Shown here: piece after piece, positions 1-5,876 of the stretch
Position numbering within the stretch: the stretch's first letter is position 1
How the letters are laid out: each line of letters begins with the position of its first letter
Source: Microcaldota archaeon
GTDB lineage: Archaea; Micrarchaeota; Micrarchaeia; Norongarragalinales; UBA10210
Reading direction: 5' to 3'
Assembly (NCBI GenBank): GCA_013331595.1
Contig: DUGE01000076.1
Span: forward strand, 1 to 11,473
DNA length: 11,473 nucleotides
Position numbers and translations under genes: made by a program
Notes under the pieces: model-generated
The model's input: the letters and a program-made list of their open reading frames with translations, nothing else
Told to the model about the DNA's origin: nothing
Databases searched by the model: none

Positions 1-48
1 CATTCGAGCGAAATGAAAGAAAAATTAAACAAAATCATTTTTGGCTGA
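1..48 (+). CDS. C-terminal end of a cut-off gene
   Basis: Frame 1 is open from the window edge and ends at TGA 46-48, reading HSSEMKEKLNKIIFG. The next gene starts at ATG 53, only four bases on, so the two are probably one operon. The ending (KLNKIIFG) resembles two segments near the C-terminus of that next gene (RIKESIFG and KINEIVFG). This hints that the cut-off gene is a paralogue or shares its C-terminal helix. Only 15 residues are visible, so neither the family nor even coding status is certain. Confidence 0.5.
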   Translation, partial: HSSEMKEKLNKIIFG

Positions 49-52
49 AAAT

Positions 53-850
53 ATGGCTAAATTGAAAAAGTTTATAATAGCGCCAATGAGGCACGGCAAC
101 GCGCCAACAGAAGGCACGGTGCGCCCGTCAACGCTTGACGTTGCCAGGGCAAGAAGAATGATACGGCGAATGAAACCTGGAGAAAAAATCGGCATAGAAA
201 CATTCAAGAATTTGCTCGAAGGGCGTGAAAGCCCTGAAGACCTTAAAGTAAACCGGCTATACCAACTGGCTAGAGAAGCCAGGCAAAAAGGGCTCGATGT
301 TGTCCCTCTCGATGACGAAATTTTGGCCGACATTCAATTTGTCGCAAAGTACGGAGCCAACCGGCTTCGCGAAAACCAAGAAAAAGATTTAAAGTTAATT
401 TCAGCCGGAATTAGAATTAACAACGTCATAAATGCGATCCGAAGCGCCATTTTCATGCACAAAATGCAAACTCACGAGACTGCGAACAACATCATGGGGC
501 TGGCACACGCAGGGCATTTAGTGGAAGTTCACCCTGCGGCCGTAAGGGTAAAGAGGGATTTTCTGCCCAGGAAAATAAGCATGCGACAAAATCAAACAAT
601 GATGAGGCAAAGTTTTGCGCCACAAGATTTCGAAAGGATCCGTCAGATAATTTCAAAGCCTGAACAGGCAATAGGGCTTAGGAGAAGGATAGCTGAAGAA
701 ATAATCGGAATGGACTTTGAAAGCCTCGGCACTGAAGAACGTATCCGGAGAATTAAGGAAAGCATTTTTGGAAAACAATTGGGAAAACCCCGCCTAAAGG
801 CAGACCAAAAAATAAACGAAATAGTGTTCGGCCGGAAACACCAAGCCTAG
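53..850 (+). CDS. TraB/TIKI/ChaN-like fold protein, hypothetical
   Basis: A 265-residue soluble protein with no signal peptide or membrane segment. I chose ATG 53 over an in-frame TTG at 41, which would overlap the preceding stop. Spaced motifs recall the TraB/PrgY-TIKI-ChaN-EreA superfamily: an N-terminal strand followed by His-Gly (H14-G15), GIE (47-49), an LDDE segment after a hydrophobic strand (86-89), an R-centred helix (R130), and GLAHAGHLVEV (149-159) with H152 and H155. That last segment is like the VxGxGHxxGI strand of TraB proteins. Members of this superfamily are metal-dependent proteases, esterases or haem-binding proteins, so a hydrolase is possible but no substrate can be named. 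The C-terminal 70 residues are basic and helical, with two IFG/VFG-ended segments. Fold assignment is by motif spacing only. Confidence 0.6.
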   Translation: MAKLKKFIIAPMRHGNAPTEGTVRPSTLDVARARRMIRRMKPGEKIGIETFKNLLEGRESPEDLKVNRLYQLAREARQKGLDVVPLDDEILADIQFVAKYGANRLRENQEKDLKLISAGIRINNVINAIRSAIFMHKMQTHETANNIMGLAHAGHLVEVHPAAVRVKRDFLPRKISMRQNQTMMRQSFAPQDFERIRQIISKPEQAIGLRRRIAEEIIGMDFESLGTEERIRRIKESIFGKQLGKPRLKADQKINEIVFGRKHQA

Positions 851-909
851 AGCAGTTTAATGATTCGGGCTTTTTGCTTCGAGGGCCTGAACAGTGACCT
901 TGAAGTATT

Positions 910-929
910 TTTTCTCCATAGAGAGAAAA
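910..929. terminator. Possible terminator hairpin between convergent genes
   Basis: A 7-bp inverted repeat (TTTTCTC 910-916 with GAGAAAA 923-929, loop CATAGA) lies in the 83 bases between the TraB-like gene (+) and the toxin gene (-). A T-run precedes it on the plus strand, at 908-913. The position suits termination, but the stem is short and AT-rich. Confidence 0.25.
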
Positions 930-933
930 GAGT

Positions 934-1317
934 TTACTCCAGGAAAATCAAGCCTATTCCCCGGATTTTCTTGAAGTCGTCATCGCCAGTCAATACCTTG
1001 GCATTTTCTTTCATCGCAGTTGCTGCAACTATGGCATCCGCCATTCCTGCTTGAAAAGTCTTCTTTATTTCCGCGGCCATTTGAATAGTGCTTAGGTCCA
1101 AAGCATCAAGCGTCGATAGTTCAAGCATTGCACCAACTGCATTTTTTGCGGCCATCTCTCCATTCTCCCTCAGAAGCTTGCAGTAAACCTCAAAAACATT
1201 TATTTTCGTCGTAATCTTTTCGACAGCTGCATCGTCCAAATATTTTGCAGCCTGAACGCCCCTAGGCGTTTTCTGAAAATATTCCAACCAAGCCCAAGAA
1301 TCTACCAACACCCTCAC
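934..1317 (-). CDS. vapC: PIN-domain toxin, VapC type
   Basis: A 127-residue PIN-domain protein. VapC toxins are Mg2+/Mn2+-dependent ribonucleases that cleave tRNA or rRNA and are held inactive by a VapB antitoxin. The acidic active-site set is visible: D6 in the first strand (VLVDSW), E43 in NVFEVY, D94 in MADAIVAATA, and an acidic cluster D112-D114 in LTGDDDF. The length is normal for the family. It starts with GTG at 1317; GAGGGG at 1325-1330 is a good Shine-Dalgarno and overlaps the antitoxin stop. It lies ten bases behind the antitoxin and is surely co-transcribed with it. The target cannot be told from sequence; PIN proteins can also act in rRNA processing, but the pairing with an antitoxin favours VapC. 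Confidence 0.88.
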   Translation of the reverse strand: MRVLVDSWAWLEYFQKTPRGVQAAKYLDDAAVEKITTKINVFEVYCKLLRENGEMAAKNAVGAMLELSTLDALDLSTIQMAAEIKKTFQAGMADAIVAATAMKENAKVLTGDDDFKKIRGIGLIFLE

Positions 1318-1327
1318 GTTTAACCCC

Positions 1328-1561
1328 TCAAACCGCCCGGTCTTTCTTTTCGCGCAAATCGCTCAAATCGAAATTCTTGAGCTTGAACGCACCGAGGTAA
1401 CTTTTCTTCGCTTTTTCTTTTTTGCGTGAGAAAGCCATGCGCAACTCCCGGTTCACTACGGCTGAGATGTTTTTCGCACTGCCATAAGTCCTAATGGCCT
1501 CTTCCACCACGCGCTTGTAAATCTCATCATCAATCAAAATCGTCGTTTTCAAGCCTATCAC
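1328..1561 (-). CDS. vapB: Ribbon-helix-helix antitoxin, VapB type
   Basis: A 77-residue protein directly upstream of the PIN toxin. The N-terminal third (KTTILIDDEIYKRV, then a helix and NISAVVNREL) has the strand-helix-helix pattern of ribbon-helix-helix antitoxins, which bind DNA as dimers and autorepress the operon. The basic, lysine-rich middle and the C-terminal KLKNFDLSDLREKK would be the part that wraps the toxin. I take GTG 1561 as the start because a TATA-like TTTATATTTT lies about 28 bases upstream, which fits a leaderless message; TTG at 1552 is an alternative. The exact antitoxin subfamily is not certain. Confidence 0.75.
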   Translation of the reverse strand: MIGLKTTILIDDEIYKRVVEEAIRTYGSAKNISAVVNRELRMAFSRKKEKAKKSYLGAFKLKNFDLSDLREKKDRAV

Positions 1562-1571
1562 CGTACAACCA

Positions 1572-1595
1572 TATAAACATACAAAAATATAAACC
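1572..1595 (-). promoter_or_regulatory. Promoter of the vapBC pair
   Basis: On the minus strand this stretch reads TTTATATTTTTGTATGTTTATAT, with two TATA-like boxes. The distal one is centred about 28 bases before GTG 1561, the usual archaeal TATA-to-start distance for leaderless genes. The repeated TTTATAT could also be where the antitoxin binds; that is inference. Confidence 0.5.
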
Positions 1596-1630
1596 TTTTG
1601 GCTTGCAGGAGGGGCAACAAGCGGCGATAA

Positions 1631-2386
1631 CTACTGCAATTGAATTATTCTCGCTTTTTCTTTCGACGGCCTGAAAACAACCTTGTCGCCCTTGCGCAAG
1701 GCAATCATCTCGGGATTATTATCGGCAACGAGTTCGGCGTTGCGGCGCTGGATGTGCGCCTCGGCCTTGAACCCGTCCTTCGGGAAAATAGGCCTTATGG
1801 GCGTAAGGGGGTTGTTGAACGCTATTCCAAATCCCTTTGAGAAAGTCTTGCGGGAAATAGCGTGGAAATAGGCGGTCGCGCCGTAAAGGCTCGCCACTAC
1901 AACACCATCGCCGATAATTTCTTTCTCAAGGCAAACGCCATCCAGGCAGAAGTCGAAGCGCACGGCGTGAAAGTGGTTTGAATTGTGGATTTGCACGTCG
2001 TTCAAGCCGATGAGGGTTTTTGAATTGCGCCTGCCGTTCTTGGTGAAGAAAGCAGTTGCCTCGACCTTCTGGAATTCAAGAATCTTGAACTTCCCGCGCT
2101 TCAGCTTTCCAATTGCATTCTCAAGGCACGCTTCGCAATAAACCTTTTCAGTTGCCTTGTGGATTTTTGGCGTTGCGCCCAGCAAGCACCGCTTGCAACG
2201 GCTACTGTTGCGGAAAGCAATCTTCGGAAACCCAGGGTAAGTGCGCTCGGCATACAAAATGGTGCCGTCGCCGCCGTAGGAAACGACAAAGTCAGGCTTT
2301 CGCATGTCAATTTTAAAGTGCCTGGCGAAAACGCGCTTGAGCCTCTGCGTATGCCGGCCTACGACGAAAGCTTTAGTTAAACGCAT
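1631..2386 (-). CDS. NAD kinase-like protein with four-Cys insertion
   Basis: A 251-residue protein of the NAD kinase/diacylglycerol-kinase superfamily, whose members phosphorylate NAD to NADP. Visible motifs are GGDGT (38-42, with the catalytic-type Asp40), LNDV (128-131, where NAD kinases have NE), and GDGVVVAS-YGATAY (159-173), matching the GDGxxVATPTGSTAY region. GIAFNNPLTPI follows as in the family. Unusual: the Gly-rich strand after GGDG is replaced by FRNSSRCKRC and a second CxxC (C64, C67, C84, C87), a likely zinc-binding insertion. The N-terminal lobe is short. ATG 2386 is preferred to the longer TTG-started frame at 2452, because a TATA-like TCTTTTAAG sits about 26 bases upstream. 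NAD kinase activity is likely but not assured, given the N-D in place of N-E. Confidence 0.72.
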   Translation of the reverse strand: MRLTKAFVVGRHTQRLKRVFARHFKIDMRKPDFVVSYGGDGTILYAERTYPGFPKIAFRNSSRCKRCLLGATPKIHKATEKVYCEACLENAIGKLKRGKFKILEFQKVEATAFFTKNGRRNSKTLIGLNDVQIHNSNHFHAVRFDFCLDGVCLEKEIIGDGVVVASLYGATAYFHAISRKTFSKGFGIAFNNPLTPIRPIFPKDGFKAEAHIQRRNAELVADNNPEMIALRKGDKVVFRPSKEKARIIQLQ

Positions 2387-2407
2387 GATTAGACAAACTG
2401 CAGCGCG

Positions 2408-2416
2408 CTTAAAAGA
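2408..2416 (-). promoter_or_regulatory. TATA-like box of the NAD kinase-like gene
   Basis: The minus strand reads TCTTTTAAG about 26 bases before ATG 2386, consistent with a leaderless transcript. Confidence 0.4.
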
Positions 2417-2481
2417 ATTTAGGTAAAAAGACGGGAAAGTATTACGCCGCAAAAACTCTTTTTCAAGCGAGAATAATCCGA

Positions 2482-2730
2482 TCAGCCATTCTGCGAGCTT
2501 ATTGCCGCATCCAAAGCGCGGTCGAACACATCCAGTTCGTCAGACTGCACGTCCGAAGAGTTTGAAAAGCCAGACGGCACGGAAGTATTTTGTATTGCCG
2601 TCGGTTGGGCGGTCGGGGAGGGTGAGGATTGCGTCTGGTTTTCTTGGGGGGTTGTTTGCGGGGCTTGAGTGCAGCCTATTAAAACAAAAGCCACTAGAAA
2701 CAAGGTCAACAGTACGTTCAAAAGGTTCAT
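2482..2730 (-). CDS. Small lipoprotein with DVFDRALDAA tail
   Basis: An 82-residue protein. Residues 1-19 are a hydrophobic signal ending in the lipobox LIGC (C20), so it should be a lipid-anchored protein on the outer face of the membrane. Residues 21-60 are a low-complexity Thr/Gln/Ser/Pro linker. Residues 63-76 (SDELDVFDRALDAA) are nearly identical to the tail of the regulator two genes upstream. ATG 2730 is used because it begins directly at the signal peptide, four bases after the stop of the preceding gene (2735), implying translational coupling. The protein is too small and unstructured for catalysis. It looks like a display or tether for the C-terminal helix. Family unknown. Confidence 0.7.
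   Translation of the reverse strand: MNLLNVLLTLFLVAFVLIGCTQAPQTTPQENQTQSSPSPTAQPTAIQNTSVPSGFSNSSDVQSDELDVFDRALDAAISSQNG
2504..2544. repeat. Copy 1 of 41-bp repeat encoding the shared tail
   Basis: This segment matches 3838-3878 in the same orientation at 36 of 41 bases, with 20 consecutive identical bases (2510-2529). It encodes SDELDVFDRALDAA of the lipoprotein. The two copies lie 1.3 kb apart in the same operon-like unit. Confidence 0.85.
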
Positions 2731-2734
2731 TTCA

Positions 2735-3739
2735 TCAACCCACTCGCGGTGCGATGACCGTTCCGGAAATTTGTTCGAGCAGAGCGCTGGTGGTAGCGGG
2801 GAGTGAATTGAAACCAAATTCGTAGTCTATGGTGTCGAAACCCAGGAACTTGCAGTCGTAATTCTGCTTAGGCTGCATTACGTAACGCTCAAAAACATCC
2901 ACCGGAGTGGAACCTTTCATTATCCGAGTATGGTTGCCCATGCCCACTGTCGCATAGCAAATGCTGGCGTCGGCCCGCGATTCCACTTGGTACACCAGCT
3001 TTTCTTCCTCTTTCGTGCATACGACTCGGGAATTGAATTCTGGTTTTGCCTGTTCCTCTTTCTCCTCTGCAGTTCCCGAGTATTTTTCCATCAACTCACT
3101 CATGAACTCTGCTAGCTTGGCGTCATCCGCAACAATCCCTTCAGGCATTATTTTCTTTTCAATGCAAAAATCGTCGTATTGCGCTGAAACCGGATACCAG
3201 TCCCTCATCGGAAGCAAGGCAAACTTGCTTCCACTCAAGGTGTTTCCGAACCTGGGGTCCCCGGACCTATTCGGTCGGATAACTAGGACGCCTTCGAAAT
3301 TATTGGCGCAAACATGGTAACCGCAATCGTTGTTGTCATTGAAGCTCACTTCAAGAGGAATGCTATTCGAGAAGGTTTTCCTTTGGGAATAGCTCATGCC
3401 TCCGGAAATCGCACGGTACGCCGGACGAATGGTCGGAGCTATGGTAGTGCCGGAGCTCGCTATCACGTCGTACCTCACGAACAAAAACGGCTTGCCTGAA
3501 GAAATCTGCCCGGTGGCAAGATCGGTTTTCGTAGAACGCATCAAAGCCAAGGCCAACTCTTTTCCTTCCGCGGTTTTTCCTTGAATAAAGTAATCAACTT
3601 GAACGTCGTATTTGATGCCGTTGCGCACTTCATTATAAAGAATAGGGCCGTTCCCGCTGGAACCCTGAGTTTCTGCAAAGGAAAAGCCGGTCAAAACCAA
3701 CAAAGCCAACAAACTAAAACCCAAAAACAATCTCTTCAT
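2735..3739 (-). CDS. Secreted cysteine-containing protein, unknown
   Basis: A 334-residue protein with a clear Sec signal peptide (MKR, hydrophobic core to about residue 20, Ala-Glu at the likely cleavage site after FSFA). No other membrane segment is seen, so it should be exported. Six cysteines in the mature part (NDCGYHVC, DDFC, VVCT, SICY, YDCK) could form three disulfides. A charged helical stretch (DAKLAEFMSELMEKY, then EEKEEQAK) splits an N-terminal beta-rich half from a C-terminal half. GSTPVDVFERYV near residue 285 distantly recalls the DVFDRA motif of both neighbours. ATG 3739 has AGAGGTG at 3746-3752 as Shine-Dalgarno and a TATA-like GTTTAAATAC near 3785-3795. I do not recognise the family; no enzyme motif is apparent. 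Confidence 0.75.
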   Translation of the reverse strand: MKRLFLGFSLLALLVLTGFSFAETQGSSGNGPILYNEVRNGIKYDVQVDYFIQGKTAEGKELALALMRSTKTDLATGQISSGKPFLFVRYDVIASSGTTIAPTIRPAYRAISGGMSYSQRKTFSNSIPLEVSFNDNNDCGYHVCANNFEGVLVIRPNRSGDPRFGNTLSGSKFALLPMRDWYPVSAQYDDFCIEKKIMPEGIVADDAKLAEFMSELMEKYSGTAEEKEEQAKPEFNSRVVCTKEEEKLVYQVESRADASICYATVGMGNHTRIMKGSTPVDVFERYVMQPKQNYDCKFLGFDTIDYEFGFNSLPATTSALLEQISGTVIAPRVG

Positions 3740-3784
3740 GTACGAACACCTCTTGAATTCTTCCAACAATATCAAGTTCCAGAA

Positions 3785-3795
3785 GTATTTAAACC
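3785..3795 (-). promoter_or_regulatory. TATA-like box before the secreted-protein gene
   Basis: The minus strand reads GGTTTAAATAC about 50 bases before ATG 3739. With the Shine-Dalgarno this implies a short leader and a promoter separate from that of the upstream regulator gene, although read-through is also possible. Confidence 0.4.
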
Positions 3796-3803
3796 GCCCA
3801 AAA

Positions 3804-4322
3804 TCACTCTAGCCCTCTAGAGCCTTTTTCCGAATAAGCCGCGTCCAAAGCGCGGTCGAACACGTCCATGTCATCAGAGGAAAAAACCGACGAGGCGGAC
3901 AAGACAACGCCTGCCGGGGGAGACGAAGGACCATTGCCGTCCGGCCCCGCGGACGGGACAACTTGAGGTGGGTAAATGCTGCCCGAAAGCCAAAACAATG
4001 CGAACAAAGAAGAAACTGCAACCAAAAGCAAACTGAGAATCAGGACGATTTTTTTTGGCTCATCGGCAACTATTTTTTCCCCTTCCGGCGTCAGCCGGAA
4101 GTAAACCCACTTTCTCGAGCTTTCTTTCTTGTTTACGAAGCCGGATGCTGAAAGCTTTTGAAGGTGGTGCCTTACCGCAGTCTCGGAAAAGCCAAGCTCA
4201 ACGCTCAACTCCGGAATGGTCTTGTCCCGCTCCCGCAAGGACTTCATTATCGTTATTCGGGCGCTGGACAGAATCGCCCTAAAGCCCTCTGCATTCAAAA
4301 TCCGCTCTTCCAAAACCAGCAC
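3804..4322 (-). CDS. Membrane-anchored winged-helix regulator
   Basis: A 172-residue protein. Residues 10-86 form an ArsR-like winged helix-turn-helix: helix ARITIMKSLRER, TIPELSVELGFSETAVRHHLQKL as the helix-turn-helix, then wing SSRKWVYFRLTPEG. Residues 91-113 are one transmembrane segment (KIVLILSLLLVAVSSLFALFW). Residues 114-148 are a Pro/Gly/Ser linker, and 149-162 (SDDMDVFDRALDAA) repeat the lipoprotein's tail. With the DNA-binding domain inside, the tail must be outside, giving a one-component sensor layout. The start is GTG 4322, with a TTTTAATATTAG box about 28 bases upstream, so probably leaderless. It lies first in the same direction as the secreted protein and the lipoprotein, and likely controls them. 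DNA-binding fold and membrane anchor are confident; the signal is unknown. Confidence 0.8.
   Translation of the reverse strand: MLVLEERILNAEGFRAILSSARITIMKSLRERDKTIPELSVELGFSETAVRHHLQKLSASGFVNKKESSRKWVYFRLTPEGEKIVADEPKKIVLILSLLLVAVSSLFALFWLSGSIYPPQVVPSAGPDGNGPSSPPAGVVLSASSVFSSDDMDVFDRALDAAYSEKGSRGLE
3838..3878. repeat. Copy 2 of 41-bp repeat encoding the shared tail
   Basis: Matches 2504-2544 at 36 of 41 bases, same orientation. Core 3844-3863 is identical. Encodes SDDMDVFDRALDAA at the end of the regulator. Three of the five differences cluster over the ELD/DMD codons. Confidence 0.85.
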
Positions 4323-4344
4323 CTTGAAAACATCAACGCTCTCG

Positions 4345-4356
4345 CTAATATTAAAA
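4345..4356 (-). promoter_or_regulatory. TATA-like box of the winged-helix gene
   Basis: The minus strand reads TTTTAATATTAG centred about 28 bases before GTG 4322. It lies in the region shared with the divergent gene at 4499, so a regulator bound here could act on both. Confidence 0.45.
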
Positions 4357-4454
4357 CGCGCACGGGAACAAAATAAGAACCTTGCGGAAATCCTCTAGAA
4401 AAACAGAGTCACCCACAACCTTAACGGATTTGGATCTGAAGAAACCCATGCAAG

Positions 4455-4474
4455 GCAAATCTTTAAAGATTTGC
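4455..4474. promoter_or_regulatory. Perfect 20-bp palindrome, possible operator
   Basis: GCAAATCTTTAAAGATTTGC is a perfect dyad with a TTTAAA centre, 25 bases before ATG 4499. Its TTTAAA core could itself be the TATA box, so a dimer bound here would block initiation. It is followed by AAACGAAGTTTTAAT, a sequence that recurs after a hairpin at 11004-11015. The alternative is a hairpin in an upstream transcript. Confidence 0.5.
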
Positions 4475-4498
4475 AAACGAAGTTTTAATGGCGATGGA

Positions 4499-4840
4499 AT
4501 GGCGTGGCACCCTGAAATTAAAAAAGTCGTGAAAAGCGAGCTCGCACGACAGAGAAGGCTTTTAGCCGAGCATCGGAGGAGAAACCAAACCAATCAAGTA
4601 GAAACAACCGCTCGGAAAGTCACCGGCCTCGAAAACGCGCTTAGAACACAAGGGAAGTTCGATGATTTTGCAAGACTTGCATTGAAAGAAAGGCTCGGGC
4701 GCATTGACGAAGAAAGTTTGATGAGGCACAGGAAGCTTGAAAAAGAATCTATGAGCCTAGAAGAAAGGGAAAACAGGGTTAGAAAAATTTTCGCACTCAT
4801 GGTGAAGAAAAAAGAACCCATTGAAGACGCGTTGCTTTGA
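4499..4840 (+). CDS. Charged helical protein, hypothetical
   Basis: A 113-residue, highly charged, almost wholly helical protein with no cysteine, no membrane segment and no recognised family. Arg/Lys/Glu-rich heptad-like stretches (SELARQRRLLAEHRRRN, then LMRHRKLEKESMSLEERENRVRKIFALM) suggest a coiled coil or a nucleic-acid-associated protein. ATG 4499 (MAWHPEIKK) is preferred. An in-frame ATG at 4448 would put the perfect palindrome 4455-4474 inside the coding region and add a cysteine-containing leader unlike the rest. The gene is divergent from the winged-helix regulator and is followed by a terminator-like hairpin. Function unknown. Confidence 0.6.
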   Translation: MAWHPEIKKVVKSELARQRRLLAEHRRRNQTNQVETTARKVTGLENALRTQGKFDDFARLALKERLGRIDEESLMRHRKLEKESMSLEERENRVRKIFALMVKKKEPIEDALL

Positions 4841-4863
4841 GTTCGAGACCCAGACTCAAAAGC
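4834..4863 (+). terminator. Stem-loop over the stop codon, likely terminator
   Basis: GCTTTGAGT (4834-4842) pairs with ACTCAAAAGC (4854-4863), nine pairs with one bulged A and an 11-base loop. It includes the TGA stop and is followed by the pyrimidine-rich 4864-4895. This suits an end of transcript before the ribosomal cluster. Confidence 0.4.
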
Positions 4864-4940
4864 CTTTTAAACTTCCCTCTCAATAAATTTCTTCTGCCTA
4901 TATTTCTTTTAGGCAAAGAATGAATTCTATGACCTTCTCG

Positions 4941-4977
4941 TGAAAGGCTCGTGTGGCAAAATCAATTGCCTTGAGCC
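4941..4977 (+). promoter_or_regulatory. Leader stem-loop upstream of L7Ae
   Basis: GGCTC 4946-4950 pairs with GAGCC 4973-4977, and inside it GGCAA 4955-4959 pairs with TTGCC 4966-4970, leaving a GTGT/TT internal loop. A rival fold pairs AAGGC 4944-4948 with GCCTT 4968-4972, which puts UGA 4941-4943 opposite GA 4973-4974, the tandem G·A arrangement of a kink-turn. A proper outer (C) stem is not seen. L7Ae binds kink-turns and is reported to bind its own leader in Sulfolobus, so an autoregulatory site is plausible but unproven here. Confidence 0.35.
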
Positions 4978-5007
4978 ACTCGCGGTTTAGGTGGGGTGAG
5001 AATGACG

Positions 5008-5517
5008 ATGGCTAAGGCATACGTGAAATTCCAGACTCCAGCGGATATCCAAACGAAAGCTCTCCAGGCTATTGAAGTTGCAAGGCAGTCGGGAGTAGTC
5101 CGCAAGGGCGTTAATGAAACTACTAAAGCGATCGAGCGAAGCAACGCAAAGCTCGTCGTAATAGCCGAGGATGTTGACCCTGAGGAAATAGTGATGCACT
5201 TGCCCCCGCTTTGCGAGGAAAAGCGCATTCCCTTCGTTTTCGTAGCTTCAAAGAAAGACTTGGGCAAAGCCGCAGGGCTCCTAGTCCCAACAACTGCAAT
5301 AGCGATTTCAAACCCCGGTTCGGCCGACGAGCTAGTCAGGGAAATAACTTCCAAGACCGCAAGCGGCAAAGCCACTGAAGCAAAGGAAGCTGCGGCAAAA
5401 GCAGCGCCCAAGGAAGCCAAGCCTCCTGCAGGCGAAAAGAAGCCAAAGAAAGCTCCTGCAAAGAAAAAGAAAGAGGAAGCAGGCGAGGCTAAGGAAGCGG
5501 TTGTTGCCACGGCTTAA
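5008..5517 (+). CDS. rpl7ae: Ribosomal protein eL8 / L7Ae
   Basis: A 169-residue protein whose residues 1-120 are the archaeal L7Ae fold: a large-subunit protein that also recognises kink-turns in box C/D and H/ACA guide RNPs and in RNase P RNA. The signature [44 protein letters not shown] is complete, followed by [10 protein letters not shown]. Odd: about 50 extra C-terminal residues, almost all Ala/Lys/Glu/Pro, absent from the usual ~120-residue protein. Three possible starts lie together (GTG 4996, ATG 5002, ATG 5008). I chose 5008 because GGTGA at 4995-4999 is then eight bases away and MAKAYVKF matches relatives; AGGTG at 4989-4993 would equally suit 5002. First gene of the L7Ae-eS28-eL24 cluster. 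Confidence 0.95.
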   Translation: MAKAYVKFQTPADIQTKALQAIEVARQSGVVRKGVNETTKAIERSNAKLVVIAEDVDPEEIVMHLPPLCEEKRIPFVFVASKKDLGKAAGLLVPTTAIAISNPGSADELVREITSKTASGKATEAKEAAAKAAPKEAKPPAGEKKPKKAPAKKKKEEAGEAKEAVVATA

Positions 5518-5548
5518 TTGAATTAGGCTCATACAAGGTTTTTTGAAC

Positions 5549-5845
5549 ATGCCTGGAAAAAAGAAGATAATCGGAAAGAAAGAGCCTGAAGCGCCTACGC
5601 CCGTGAAGGAAAAAGTTTCGTTTACCGAGCAGAGCCTCCAGGGCTTCCAGGCCGAAGTTGTCGAAGTTCTCGGGAAAACGGGCGTTTTCGGCGAAGTGTA
5701 CCAGGCCATGGTCAAGATTCTTGAAGGCCGCGACAAGGGGCGCGTCATCCGCAGGAACATCAAAGGCCCAGTCCGCAGGGGAGACATGATGATTCTCCTT
5801 GACACCGAACGCGAAGCCAAGCCAATCAAGGCAAAATTCAGCTGA
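5549..5845 (+). CDS. rps28e: Ribosomal protein eS28
   Basis: A 98-residue small-subunit protein. Residues from about 33 onward are the conserved eS28 OB-like fold, with [17 protein letters not shown] and then the diagnostic [22 protein letters not shown] and TEREAK. The usual archaeal protein has about 65-75 residues; here there is a Lys/Glu/Pro-rich N-terminal extension of about 27 residues and a slightly longer end. ATG 5549 is used; TTG at 5543 is the only other near start. It is 31 bases behind L7Ae, the normal archaeal order, with AAGGTT as a weak Shine-Dalgarno. Confidence 0.95.
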   Translation: MPGKKKIIGKKEPEAPTPVKEKVSFTEQSLQGFQAEVVEVLGKTGVFGEVYQAMVKILEGRDKGRVIRRNIKGPVRRGDMMILLDTEREAKPIKAKFS

Positions 5846-5876
5846 GTTTTATTAATCCAAAACAGGTTTTCGTCCC

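Noticed and set aside
1644..2477. 13-bp inverted repeat (ATTATTCTCGCTT at 1644-1656 and its complement at 2465-2477) flanking the NAD kinase-like gene, as if an insertion element.
   Set aside because: About one or two 13-base matches are expected by chance in a window of this size, one arm lies inside the coding region, and no target duplication or transposase is present.
4382..4498. N-terminal extension of the charged helical protein from TTG 4382 or ATG 4448.
   Set aside because: It would place the perfect palindrome in coding sequence, and its composition differs from the rest; 4499 is simpler, though not proven.
4838..4863. GAGTTCGAGACC followed by a stem, resembling a tRNA T-arm.
   Set aside because: No acceptor, D or anticodon arm can be fitted around it; the pairing is better read as a terminator-like hairpin.
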